Origin: Patescibacteria group bacterium
Lineage (GTDB): Bacteria; Patescibacteriota; UBA1384; XYA2-FULL-43-10; 1-14-0-10-43-13
Direction: 5' to 3'
Length of the DNA stretch: 5,228 nucleotides
Assembly: GCA_022705465.1 (NCBI GenBank)
Contig: JAKJEK010000073.1
Coordinates: 1-5,228 of the forward strand
Shown here in pieces: positions 1 to 5,228 of this stretch (position 1 is its first letter; every line of letters starts with the position of its first letter). The position numbers were made by a program, and so were the translations under genes. The notes under the pieces were generated by a model. It saw nothing but the letters and a program-made list of their open reading frames with translations, had not been told where the DNA came from and ran no database searches.

Positions 1-1622
1 TTAGCTTGATCCGGTTCTGCAGGCCGCAAATCTTGTGATGGCATTGCTGCAACCGGACCGGCAAAATGCTCCAGCATTGCCGCATCACTATCGATGCCAT
101 GTTCATCAACCAACTTTTCGAGCTTACCGTCATCCTGAACCAGTACCAAAGGCGTTGGTTCATATTCATCTTCTTTATTGCTTGGATTGTAGTGTGGCGC
201 CTCTGTGTCTAACAAAGGCTCAAACTTAGCAACTTCAGAAACAGCATCTTTTTTTAAATCAAACTGAGTTGCCACCTCGTCTGATCCGTGCGCTTTACCG
301 TTAATCTCAGCCCCCACAGGTACCGGATTCGAGCCCACACTACCATTTCCCTCTGTCTGCACTTCGGCAACAGGAATATTGGTGGGCAGCTTATCTATCG
401 ATCCAGCACCCTGGTCAACCTGTTCTGGCTGAACGCCTTCCACATCTCCAGCCAACTTAGCTGTCAGATCTATCGCCCGGTTATCCAACCTCATCATTTC
501 CAGCGGTGTCTTTTCTTTTATCGCACCATCAGTGTCGAGAAGCCTTTCTTCCGGCGCTTCTTCTTGTGTCAAACCATCATCGACAACAACCTCTTGGCCA
601 CCATCTTCTTCAACATCATTGACCGCTTCCATTAAATCAACCGGCTCTGCTACCAACTCAGCACCTGATTGATTAAATTTAATAATCTGCTGGATCTCCG
701 GCATATGTCGAAATGCTGACTGGCGCAACTTCTCTGTAAGATCTCTCCATTGCGACTCACCAAGCGGTGTTTTAATATAAGTAGTTAGCTCTTTTTCATT
801 CTGAATATAGATCATCAATTGCCTAAACATTGCGGTAGCCTGCCGCTGCTCCGACCGCAGCAATCTGCCCCCGGCGATGCTTCGAGCCAGCATGCCTTGC
901 AACCCCGCCAACAACCCCGGCAATCCTGCCTCCGGCGCAACAACAATCTTCTCTTTTTCAGGTATGGTAGGAGCTACGTCCGCAACCTCTGTTGCAGCAG
1001 GCACAGCTCCTGATTGGTTTGCTTTAGCGTCTACCGCCACCGGTTCTGGCACTGTCAAACCAGCACCCTCCTTGTGACTTGCTGGTACCACCTCTTGCAC
1101 TACTCCCGTATCAATTTTTTTGTCTGTTATTGCCGTCGCTTCTGCTTTTATCGCACCCTCTTCTACTGCATCATTGCCATTTATTTCCACATCCGTCTCG
1201 ACTAATCGGTCTTGTCTATCATTATTTATAATTGCTGCATCAACGACATCTTCCATCATTGATATATGAGGCGGAGCCTCAAGCTGTATATCGTCTGGCC
1301 GAACAAATTGCGCGGCATTCTCATCAGTTCTTGCGTGGCTATTGTCCGCTAGAAACTTCATCCACTTTTCACCATGATCCGTTGCTCTGGTCGCTTCAAT
1401 TCCTGGCTTGACAACACCCGCGGCTTTTTTATCCACAGTGCCCCCGGCTTCTGGTTTGTCAACAGCCGCTTCTATAATTTCGGTTTTTTGTTCACCCTCA
1501 ACATCAAAATCGCCCAACATTCTTTTGCTGAGCTCTTCTTTTATTGCTTTCCAATGTGCCATTTTATCTTGTTGGCCTGGTTGCATTCCCCTGTGCAGAG
1601 AATCCTCCGATAGACTCGGCAT
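1..1622 (-). CDS. Long acidic low-complexity protein of unknown function, 3' end cut by the window edge
   Basis: The minus-strand frame is open for 540 codons from an ATG at 1622-1620 and has no stop before the left edge, so the C-terminus is missing. The ATG is chosen because GGAGGGG lies four bases upstream and an in-frame stop lies just above it; the next in-frame ATG (1586) lacks a well-spaced site. The protein is dominated by E, D, A, V, P and G, has no cysteine in 540 residues and shows no signal peptide or membrane helix. Residues 1-40 contain a short basic/acidic helix-like stretch (MAHWKAIKEELSKRM). Residues 40-230 are low complexity. Residues 232-318 (GLPGLLAGLQGML, later FRQLMIYIQNEKEL and QWRDLTEKLRQ) look folded and helical. 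Residues 330-540 are again acidic and disorder-like. I do not recognise the family. The absence of stops over 1.6 kb, the ribosome site and the promoter make the gene convincing; its function is open. Confidence 0.88.
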   Translation of the reverse strand, partial: MPSLSEDSLHRGMQPGQQDKMAHWKAIKEELSKRMLGDFDVEGEQKTEIIEAAVDKPEAGGTVDKKAAGVVKPGIEATRATDHGEKWMKFLADNSHARTDENAAQFVRPDDIQLEAPPHISMMEDVVDAAIINNDRQDRLVETDVEINGNDAVEEGAIKAEATAITDKKIDTGVVQEVVPASHKEGAGLTVPEPVAVDAKANQSGAVPAATEVADVAPTIPEKEKIVVAPEAGLPGLLAGLQGMLARSIAGGRLLRSEQRQATAMFRQLMIYIQNEKELTTYIKTPLGESQWRDLTEKLRQSAFRHMPEIQQIIKFNQSGAELVAEPVDLMEAVNDVEEDGGQEVVVDDGLTQEEAPEERLLDTDGAIKEKTPLEMMRLDNRAIDLTAKLAGDVEGVQPEQVDQGAGSIDKLPTNIPVAEVQTEGNGSVGSNPVPVGAEINGKAHGSDEVATQFDLKKDAVSEVAKFEPLLDTEAPHYNPSNKEDEYEPTPLVLVQDDGKLEKLVDEHGIDSDAAMLEHFAGPVAAMPSQDLRPAEPDQA

Positions 1623-1626
1623 ACAT

Positions 1627-1633
1627 CCCCTCC
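1627..1633 (-). promoter_or_regulatory. Ribosome binding site of the leftward acidic-protein gene
   Basis: On the minus strand GGAGGGG is followed by ATGT and then the ATG start at 1622. This strong Shine-Dalgarno match decides the start in preference to the in-frame ATGs further down (1586 and beyond). Confidence 0.85.
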
Positions 1634-1648
1634 ATTACGTTCTCTATA

Positions 1649-1676
1649 TTGAAGTATATGCCCAATTTGATATATT
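1649..1676 (+). promoter_or_regulatory. Extended -10 promoter for the rightward operon
   Basis: TTGAAG (1649-1654) is followed after 16 bases by TATATT (1671-1676), which is preceded by TG and one base, forming an extended -10. A start near 1683 would leave a leader of about 30 bases before the ATG at 1713. The element shares nearly all of its bases with the leftward promoter on the other strand, so polymerase could hardly occupy both at once. It is predicted from sequence alone. Confidence 0.55.
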
Positions 1677-1681
1677 GTAAA
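1653..1681 (-). promoter_or_regulatory. Sigma-70-type promoter for the leftward gene
   Basis: Read on the minus strand, TTTACA (1681-1676) is followed after exactly 17 bases by TATACT (1658-1653). Each hexamer is close to the TTGACA/TATAAT consensus and the spacing is optimal. Transcription would begin near 1646, giving a leader of roughly 24 bases before the ATG at 1622. This is a sequence-only prediction; the region is AT-rich, so chance matches are possible, but spacing and position both fit. Confidence 0.65.
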
Positions 1682-1702
1682 TAACATACACATCTTTGTT
1701 CT

Positions 1703-1708
1703 AGGAGG
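1703..1708 (+). promoter_or_regulatory. Ribosome binding site of the DUF5663-like gene
   Basis: A perfect AGGAGG stands four bases before the ATG at 1713 and fixes the start of this small gene. Confidence 0.85.
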
Positions 1709-1712
1709 GACA

Positions 1713-2063
1713 ATGAACGATAACCCCTTTTCCGAATCGATAAAAACCATCATAGAAAGTGATATTTTTGAGTATCTGGAACTTGGCGCCCTGTCAGACG
1801 AAGAAAAAACAAACATGATGGAAAACCTTATCATGGCCTTGCGCAGCCGCATCATGCTTAAGATTGCCGATTTGCTTGAATGGCAAAATCCAACCCTACT
1901 GGAAGAGTTCAAGGCCCTGTTAAACTCGGACGAAGCCATTGAAGAAGACATCCATCAATTTCTCACCAGCAACAAGATCAATATTGACGCCATAACAGCC
2001 GAAGAAGCAATTATTTTGAAAGCTGAAGTTATGGGACTAAAACGCAACAGTACTAGGAGGTAG
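1713..2063 (+). CDS. Small acidic helical protein, DUF5663-like, function unknown
   Basis: This 116-residue protein starts at an ATG preceded by AGGAGG and ends with TAG. It is acidic and looks wholly alpha-helical. There is an N-terminal helix with IIESDIFEYLELGALSDEEK, a second with MMENLIMALRSRIMLKIADLL (about residues 35-57), then NPTLLEEFKALLNSDEAIEEDIHQFL and a last helix around residues 90-110. It has no signal peptide, membrane segment or cysteine. The order of elements (a short 'lg.l..eek' lead, a helix ending in R..L.IAdlL, then a short acidic helix with L..s.eai..fL) resembles DUF5663, small proteins found mainly in Patescibacteria. That match is from memory and unverified. The last codons ACT AGG AGG TAG contain the ribosome site of the next gene, which begins one base after the stop, so the two are probably coupled in translation. 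A regulatory or adaptor role for its large partner is possible but inferred from context only. Confidence 0.85.
   Translation: MNDNPFSESIKTIIESDIFEYLELGALSDEEKTNMMENLIMALRSRIMLKIADLLEWQNPTLLEEFKALLNSDEAIEEDIHQFLTSNKINIDAITAEEAIILKAEVMGLKRNSTRR
2055..2060 (+). promoter_or_regulatory. Ribosome binding site embedded in the end of the upstream gene
   Basis: AGGAGG forms the last two sense codons (Arg-Arg) of the small upstream gene. It stands four bases before the ATG at 2065, with the upstream TAG stop falling inside the spacer. Ribosomes finishing the first gene end directly on the initiation site of the second. The arrangement decides the start at 2065 over the next in-frame ATG at residue 35. 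Confidence 0.85.
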
Positions 2064-2064
2064 G

Positions 2065-4935
2065 ATGTGTCCATCGGCCCCAAACGACAATTCCACCACT
2101 CTCAACACCACGCCAGACTCCCCTACTATTGTTAACTCCCCTACTCCACCAACCGATAATCGACCCATGCCAGGCGAACACTCATTTCGGATTCCAACCG
2201 AACCACCCGACGAATCTGATTTAGAGCGAAACTACAAGCAAGAGACTCTTGAATTTATCAACAACCTTTCCCGTCGCGAACAGGAACGGGCCATTGAGCG
2301 TTATGGTGGTTTACGACCATTTAGTATGCTGTCTCGGGCATTAAAATCGCTCAAGCTCGAAAGCGCATCCAAGTCGGTTGACAAAGCCGGAAGTTCTATT
2401 GGCAAAGCAATTGGCAAGGCAAGAGCTTGGTTTGACCGGGTTGGCGAACGGTCTACCTCCGAAAATGAAGAGTTAACAATCGATGAAAACCTGCAACGTG
2501 CCGGCATTTACTCTAAAAATCCTTGGTGGAAACAAGCAGCAAAAATTGGTGCCAAAGTAATTGGTGGTTTTGGCGTTGCTGGCGCTATGGTAATGACTGG
2601 CGGAGCCGGTGCTTTGACTGGATTGCTCTGGGCTGGAGGTTTAAAAGAAGGCTATGATGGCATACTGCAAACCGCCGAACACGTCGGATGGGGCCGCCGC
2701 CGTACTGCCACCGAGCTGGAACGCCAAGCTTTTGTCAGCGAAAAAATTGACCATCTAAAAAGCCGTGTGCTGGACGAATCCAACCCCATTACCGAAGCCG
2801 AGTACCAGCAGCTTATTACCGATATAATTCAAACCGAAAACGACTTAATCGCCCAACAAGAGAAAAACGCCCTTGGTGAACAAAAGGGACGGAAAATCCG
2901 CTCGATTACCACTAGCGCTCTAACTATCGGTACTGGATTATTTGCCGGTGTTCCGCTTGGATCAGCCAATCTTGATCAAGACAACACCAATCTTGCCACA
3001 GCTGCCCGGGATGTTTTCAATCGTCCCACACTTCCAGTGATGGATGATTCGCACCGTTTATTCTGGAGTGCACTCAACGGTGAACAGTTTGCCTATGGCC
3101 ACTCCAATCTTCTTGAAGCTATCCGCGATACGCTCAACGGATCCACTCCCCTATCAGAAGAACATAGCTACCTTAAAGATTTGATATCAGCCACTAATGA
3201 CCATGCGCTCGGCCCTTTTAAACTTACCGAACTAAACGCCTACGGCCAAACTACCCACGAACTTGGACGCGCGTTGCCGTTGCCCGCCTGGCTGAATATG
3301 GGGGCCGCTGGCGCATACGCGCTATTAGAGCCAATTCGTCACTTCTTTAGAAATCCAGACTTTAAAAACCCCGCAGACACCCCACAAGATAAAGAACCCA
3401 AACCCCGCCAGATTCAAAACCTACCAGATGCCCCATCCCCCGAACCAGCCGGGAAAGTAGAAAAAACCGAAACCAAAACACCTATCACGGATCCAGAAAA
3501 AGAACGGGAAGCAATAACGGCTTACCTCACCAAAGAACCGAAGGAGTATCGTCAGGAAATCGCTGATGCCGCACTCTCTTTCGGCGCTATGCCCGCCGAA
3601 TGCCGGGTTGGGATTCTTATTCCCGTTAGCCTAAATGAAAAGGGTCACATTTATCAAACACTTGAGCAATATGCCAAACAAAAAGATATTGATGGTAAAC
3701 CGATAAATTCAAAGCTTTATGAAATCTGTCTCGACCTTAGAGCAGAACCCGGTAAAGATAACGAATTACAAACAGTAGTTCAGGAAATAGACCGCTTTAA
3801 ACGCGATCATCCCGATGTTCTCGTCAACTATATTAGTCAGGCTCTACGTTCTACTGGCTCTATTCGCAAAAAATTGGCCGATGTGCTTGTAGCCAGAAGC
3901 ATCGCCCGTCCTACACAAGACAAACCTTTCTATCTTGTTAGCAATGATACCGACACTACCGAACTAAGCGAGAAATATTTGACAACTATCATCGATCATT
4001 TCGATTCTCATCCCGAAGTTCAAGTCGCCACCGGCAGAAACGAATTTGGCAATCAGAATATCCCCTATCTCTTTGCCGCTCGTCGTCTTTGGCAAATTGC
4101 CGAACGCCTGCAAACCAGTCCGCGCTACTATGACCGTCCAATTGAAGGAATCGACGATACTCCTACCGACCTAGACAACACCGATTTAGTTCGTTTTACT
4201 TTTGGCAACAACCAATTCATTCGTTCAAGCGCTTATGCCATTGCTGGTGGCTACAGTGAAAACCGGCAAGCAACCGAAGACCTTTATCTCTCCGAGGGCA
4301 TTGCTCATCATTTTGGTAGAGATGCGATTGGTTATATACCAAGAAACGCGGCTGTCGTTACCGATACTAGTCACGATTTGGATTTGGCCAACAAAGGCCT
4401 TCCGCTCACTCGCGCTTTTGGCTCTCTAGTACAGACCGGCGCATACACTCCCGATAACTCTGTCAGCAGAAACGTTGAAAATCTGGATATTGATAACCCC
4501 GATTTTCTCCAGCAGCTCAGCTTTGACGCCTCTGCAGTTTTCGCCACTATCCAGCATCGCTTTTTCTTCCGCGAACTGTTCAATTTACCTGAGTACAATA
4601 AATTAATAAATGAAGAAAAAACTGCTGCAACCAAACAACGCTTATCTGAAATTATTAATTCAGAATGGACCAACAAGCAAGGCATTGGCGAACTGGCCAG
4701 AAGACGCACAGAAAAGCTGTTCGAAAAAGCAATGCTGTTCTGGGGGGCCTATTCCAAACCTAAAGACGCGGCCACAGGTGAAGAGAAGTTTGAACGCGGT
4801 TATAAAGTTACCTACGATAACGATTTCAATCCGACCGTTGAAATTACCAACGCTGATAAACTGAAAGAGGGTTTGAAGAAGTACAAGTACGACCAGACTT
4901 TTCGCCAGAATATGCGTAAAGCACTTGGTCTTTAG
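2065..4935 (+). CDS. Large protein with a family 2-like (GT-A) glycosyltransferase domain and a long unknown N-terminal region
   Basis: The 956-residue protein begins with a disordered S/T/P/N-rich tail (1-50). A helical, charged part follows (51-155). Then come three Gly/Ala-rich hydrophobic stretches at about 158-192, 281-300 and 403-424, which could touch or cross the membrane. A P/K/E-rich linker spans 430-480. Residues 513-765 look like a GT2-type catalytic core: VGILIPVSLNEKGH (first strand and loop, 515-528), a D-x-D metal-site candidate in SNDTDT (D628, D630), GNNQFIRSSAYAIAGGY (714-730) matching the usual 'G.n...R...y...GGy' block, and TEDLYLSEG (737-745) holding the likely catalytic ED. 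No Q-x-x-R-W is seen, which argues against a processive synthase. The C-terminal 190 residues are helical and unassigned. Family enzymes transfer a sugar from a nucleotide-sugar donor; donor and acceptor cannot be told here. Expression follows the upstream small gene, from which it is separated by one base. The domain call is from motifs only; the N-terminal 500 residues are unrecognised. Confidence 0.85.
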   Translation: MCPSAPNDNSTTLNTTPDSPTIVNSPTPPTDNRPMPGEHSFRIPTEPPDESDLERNYKQETLEFINNLSRREQERAIERYGGLRPFSMLSRALKSLKLESASKSVDKAGSSIGKAIGKARAWFDRVGERSTSENEELTIDENLQRAGIYSKNPWWKQAAKIGAKVIGGFGVAGAMVMTGGAGALTGLLWAGGLKEGYDGILQTAEHVGWGRRRTATELERQAFVSEKIDHLKSRVLDESNPITEAEYQQLITDIIQTENDLIAQQEKNALGEQKGRKIRSITTSALTIGTGLFAGVPLGSANLDQDNTNLATAARDVFNRPTLPVMDDSHRLFWSALNGEQFAYGHSNLLEAIRDTLNGSTPLSEEHSYLKDLISATNDHALGPFKLTELNAYGQTTHELGRALPLPAWLNMGAAGAYALLEPIRHFFRNPDFKNPADTPQDKEPKPRQIQNLPDAPSPEPAGKVEKTETKTPITDPEKEREAITAYLTKEPKEYRQEIADAALSFGAMPAECRVGILIPVSLNEKGHIYQTLEQYAKQKDIDGKPINSKLYEICLDLRAEPGKDNELQTVVQEIDRFKRDHPDVLVNYISQALRSTGSIRKKLADVLVARSIARPTQDKPFYLVSNDTDTTELSEKYLTTIIDHFDSHPEVQVATGRNEFGNQNIPYLFAARRLWQIAERLQTSPRYYDRPIEGIDDTPTDLDNTDLVRFTFGNNQFIRSSAYAIAGGYSENRQATEDLYLSEGIAHHFGRDAIGYIPRNAAVVTDTSHDLDLANKGLPLTRAFGSLVQTGAYTPDNSVSRNVENLDIDNPDFLQQLSFDASAVFATIQHRFFFRELFNLPEYNKLINEEKTAATKQRLSEIINSEWTNKQGIGELARRRTEKLFEKAMLFWGAYSKPKDAATGEEKFERGYKVTYDNDFNPTVEITNADKLKEGLKKYKYDQTFRQNMRKALGL

Positions 4936-4956
4936 CCAATATGTTAACTCATTAAC

Positions 4957-4995
4957 GAAAATGTCCCACACCAGTTGGTGTGGGACATGTTTTGT
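4957..4995. terminator. Intrinsic terminator, probably bidirectional
   Basis: A perfect 12-bp stem (ATGTCCCACACC at 4961-4972 and GGTGTGGGACAT at 4977-4988) closes an AGTT loop. To the right it is followed by GTTTTGT, and on the other strand by TTTTCGTTA, so either direction sees a GC-rich hairpin and a short U-run. It lies about 25 bases after the TAG of the glycosyltransferase gene and just beyond the stop of the leftward gene at the right, as expected between convergent genes. The U-tracts are short, so efficiency is uncertain. Confidence 0.8.
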
Positions 4996-5015
4996 AGCCG
5001 TAGGCTTTAGCTACG
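4994..5015 (+). repeat. REP-like palindrome with 5' GTAG
   Basis: GTAG (4994-4997) precedes an imperfect hairpin: CGTAG (4999-5003) pairs with CTACG (5011-5015), with a bulged G at 5004, one further C-G pair (5005/5010) and a TTTA loop. A GTAG tetranucleotide 5' of a bulged palindrome is the hallmark of repetitive extragenic palindromes recognised by RAYT (REP-associated tyrosine) transposases. Only one such copy is visible here, so that it is repeated in the genome is inferred. Confidence 0.5.
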
Positions 5016-5228
5016 AACGACTACTCGTTCGCGTGCCGGACGACCACCATCTTCATCATCAGCGTCAGCTGTGGCCTCAGCACGGGCTTCAGCCCGTCCG
5101 CCGCGGTTAGCCAGCGCCAGTAACAGCGCGATGACCGCGACGACGAAAGCGATGAATGCCGCAAGCAGCGCCAGGTTGGCACGCCGCATCGCTCTCGCCA
5201 CCGGACCCGAGGCATCCTCGAGTACATC
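5007..5228 (-). CDS. C-terminal part of a leftward protein with one membrane helix, cut by the right edge
   Basis: The minus-strand frame is open from the right edge (5228) to a TAA at 5009-5007, giving 73 visible codons. The visible sequence has a short acidic lead, a basic patch (ARAMRR), an uninterrupted hydrophobic helix of about 22 residues (residues 19-40, LALLAAFIAFVVAVIALLLA and on), then NRGGR and an acidic/basic tail with ADADDEDGGR. Positive charges before the helix and a charged tail suggest a single-pass membrane segment. The frame runs past the edge, so it may be the end of a longer protein; it could instead be a small protein starting at GTG 5201 or ATG 5189. Neither start has a convincing ribosome site. 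Codons end mostly in G or C, unlike the rest of the window. The last residues (RERVVVRS) and the stop come from the palindromic repeats. No family is recognised. Confidence 0.55.
   Translation of the reverse strand, partial: DVLEDASGPVARAMRRANLALLAAFIAFVVAVIALLLALANRGGRAEARAEATADADDEDGGRPARERVVVRS
5014..5031. repeat. Short inverted repeat next to the REP-like element
   Basis: CGAACGA (5014-5020) and TCGTTCG (5025-5031) form a perfect 7-bp stem around a CTAC loop. It abuts the GTAG palindrome, sharing two bases with it, and the minus strand of the loop reads GTAG. The pair could therefore be two REP-like units facing each other. It also encodes the last residues of the leftward gene. Confidence 0.45.
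5082..5097. repeat. GC-rich palindrome sharing the GGCTTYAGC core
   Basis: ACGGGC (5082-5087) and GCCCGT (5092-5097) are perfectly complementary around a TTCA loop. Its core GGCTTCAGC matches GGCTTTAGC of the element at 4994-5015 except for one pyrimidine change, in the same orientation 82 bases away. It lies inside the leftward coding frame, where it encodes part of the Ala/Glu/Arg-rich tail. It may be a diverged relative of the REP-like element or simply part of the coding sequence. Confidence 0.4.

Noticed and set aside
165..192. Possible secretion signal at the start of the large protein (MCPS...)
   Set aside because: The N-terminus is polar S/T/P/N-rich with no hydrophobic core before the cysteine, so it is neither a signal peptide nor a lipobox. 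Coordinates here refer to residues of the hydrophobic stretch considered instead, which lies too far inside to be a signal peptide.
288..635. Plus-strand open frame of 115 codons in the left region
   Set aside because: It lies in the codon register opposite the 540-codon minus-strand gene, has no ribosome site, and its product is an implausible run of R, H, F and C. It is the antisense shadow of the acidic gene.
1584..1586. Alternative ATG for the leftward acidic gene
   Set aside because: Its nearest GGAGG is about 18 bases upstream, too far, whereas the ATG at 1622 has GGAGGGG at four bases.
1374..1680. Two overlapping plus-strand frames (1374-1613 and 1408-1680)
   Set aside because: Both are antisense to the start of the acidic gene, lack ribosome sites, and one runs into the shared promoter region.
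1541..1951. Minus-strand frame of 136 codons crossing the promoter region
   Set aside because: It spans the divergent promoters and runs antisense to the small gene, with a serine/methionine-rich composition typical of antisense frames. The leftward gene beginning at 1622 has a far better start.
4943..4956. GTTAA-CTCA-TTAAC inverted repeat before the terminator
   Set aside because: A five-pair, AT-rich stem is weak and likely by chance; the 12-bp hairpin next to it explains termination.
4371..4971. Minus-strand frames antisense to the end of the large gene
   Set aside because: They are shadows of the glycosyltransferase gene; no ribosome site or promoter is seen, and one begins inside the terminator.
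1..5228. CRISPR array, tRNA, rRNA, transposase gene or altered genetic code
   Set aside because: No regularly spaced repeats, cloverleaf or rRNA-like stretches or transposase motifs were seen, and the main genes contain no in-frame TGA that would suggest recoding.

Overview
The window holds a long leftward gene cut by the left edge (1-1622), a divergent rightward two-gene unit (1713-2063 and 2065-4935), a hairpin terminator, and a GC-richer right end with REP-like palindromes and the last part of a leftward membrane-protein gene (5007-5228). All genes read with the standard code. The three main genes have strong AGGAGG-type ribosome binding sites. The small acidic protein resembles the DUF5663-type proteins I associate with Patescibacteria (candidate phyla radiation, CPR). 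A large unassigned protein and a multi-domain glycosyltransferase beside it would fit such a genome. The taxonomic assignment is inference at moderate to low confidence, because there is no rRNA or marker gene here.

Left region (1-1622, minus strand): the frame is open for 540 codons from an ATG at 1622 with a GGAGGGG ribosome binding site and leaves the window without a stop. The product is very acidic, has no cysteine, is mostly low complexity and contains one helical, better-ordered island near residues 232-318. I do not recognise the family.

Divergent intergenic region (1623-1712): two promoter-like elements lie back to back and overlap almost completely. One is TTTACA-17-TATACT leftward and the other is TTGAAG-16-TATATT with an extended -10 rightward. 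The leftward gene and the rightward operon therefore probably share one control region.

Rightward operon: a 116-residue DUF5663-like protein is followed after one base by a 956-residue protein. The last two sense codons of the first gene (AGG AGG) are the Shine-Dalgarno sequence of the second, so the two are likely coupled in translation. The 956-residue protein has a GT-A, family-2-like glycosyltransferase core at about residues 513-765. It is preceded by about 500 residues of unknown function with three glycine/alanine-rich hydrophobic stretches, and followed by a helical C-terminal part.

Right end: a 12-bp hairpin with T-runs on both sides (4957-4995) can end transcription from both directions between convergent genes. 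Next to it, GTAG plus a palindrome resembles the REP elements mobilised by RAYT transposases. The last ~190 bases are clearly richer in G+C and encode a one-helix membrane protein tail. A working hypothesis, unproven, is that the left gene and the operon form a co-regulated surface or glycan-related module. The strongest candidates for something undescribed are the multi-domain glycosyltransferase and its acidic divergent partner.
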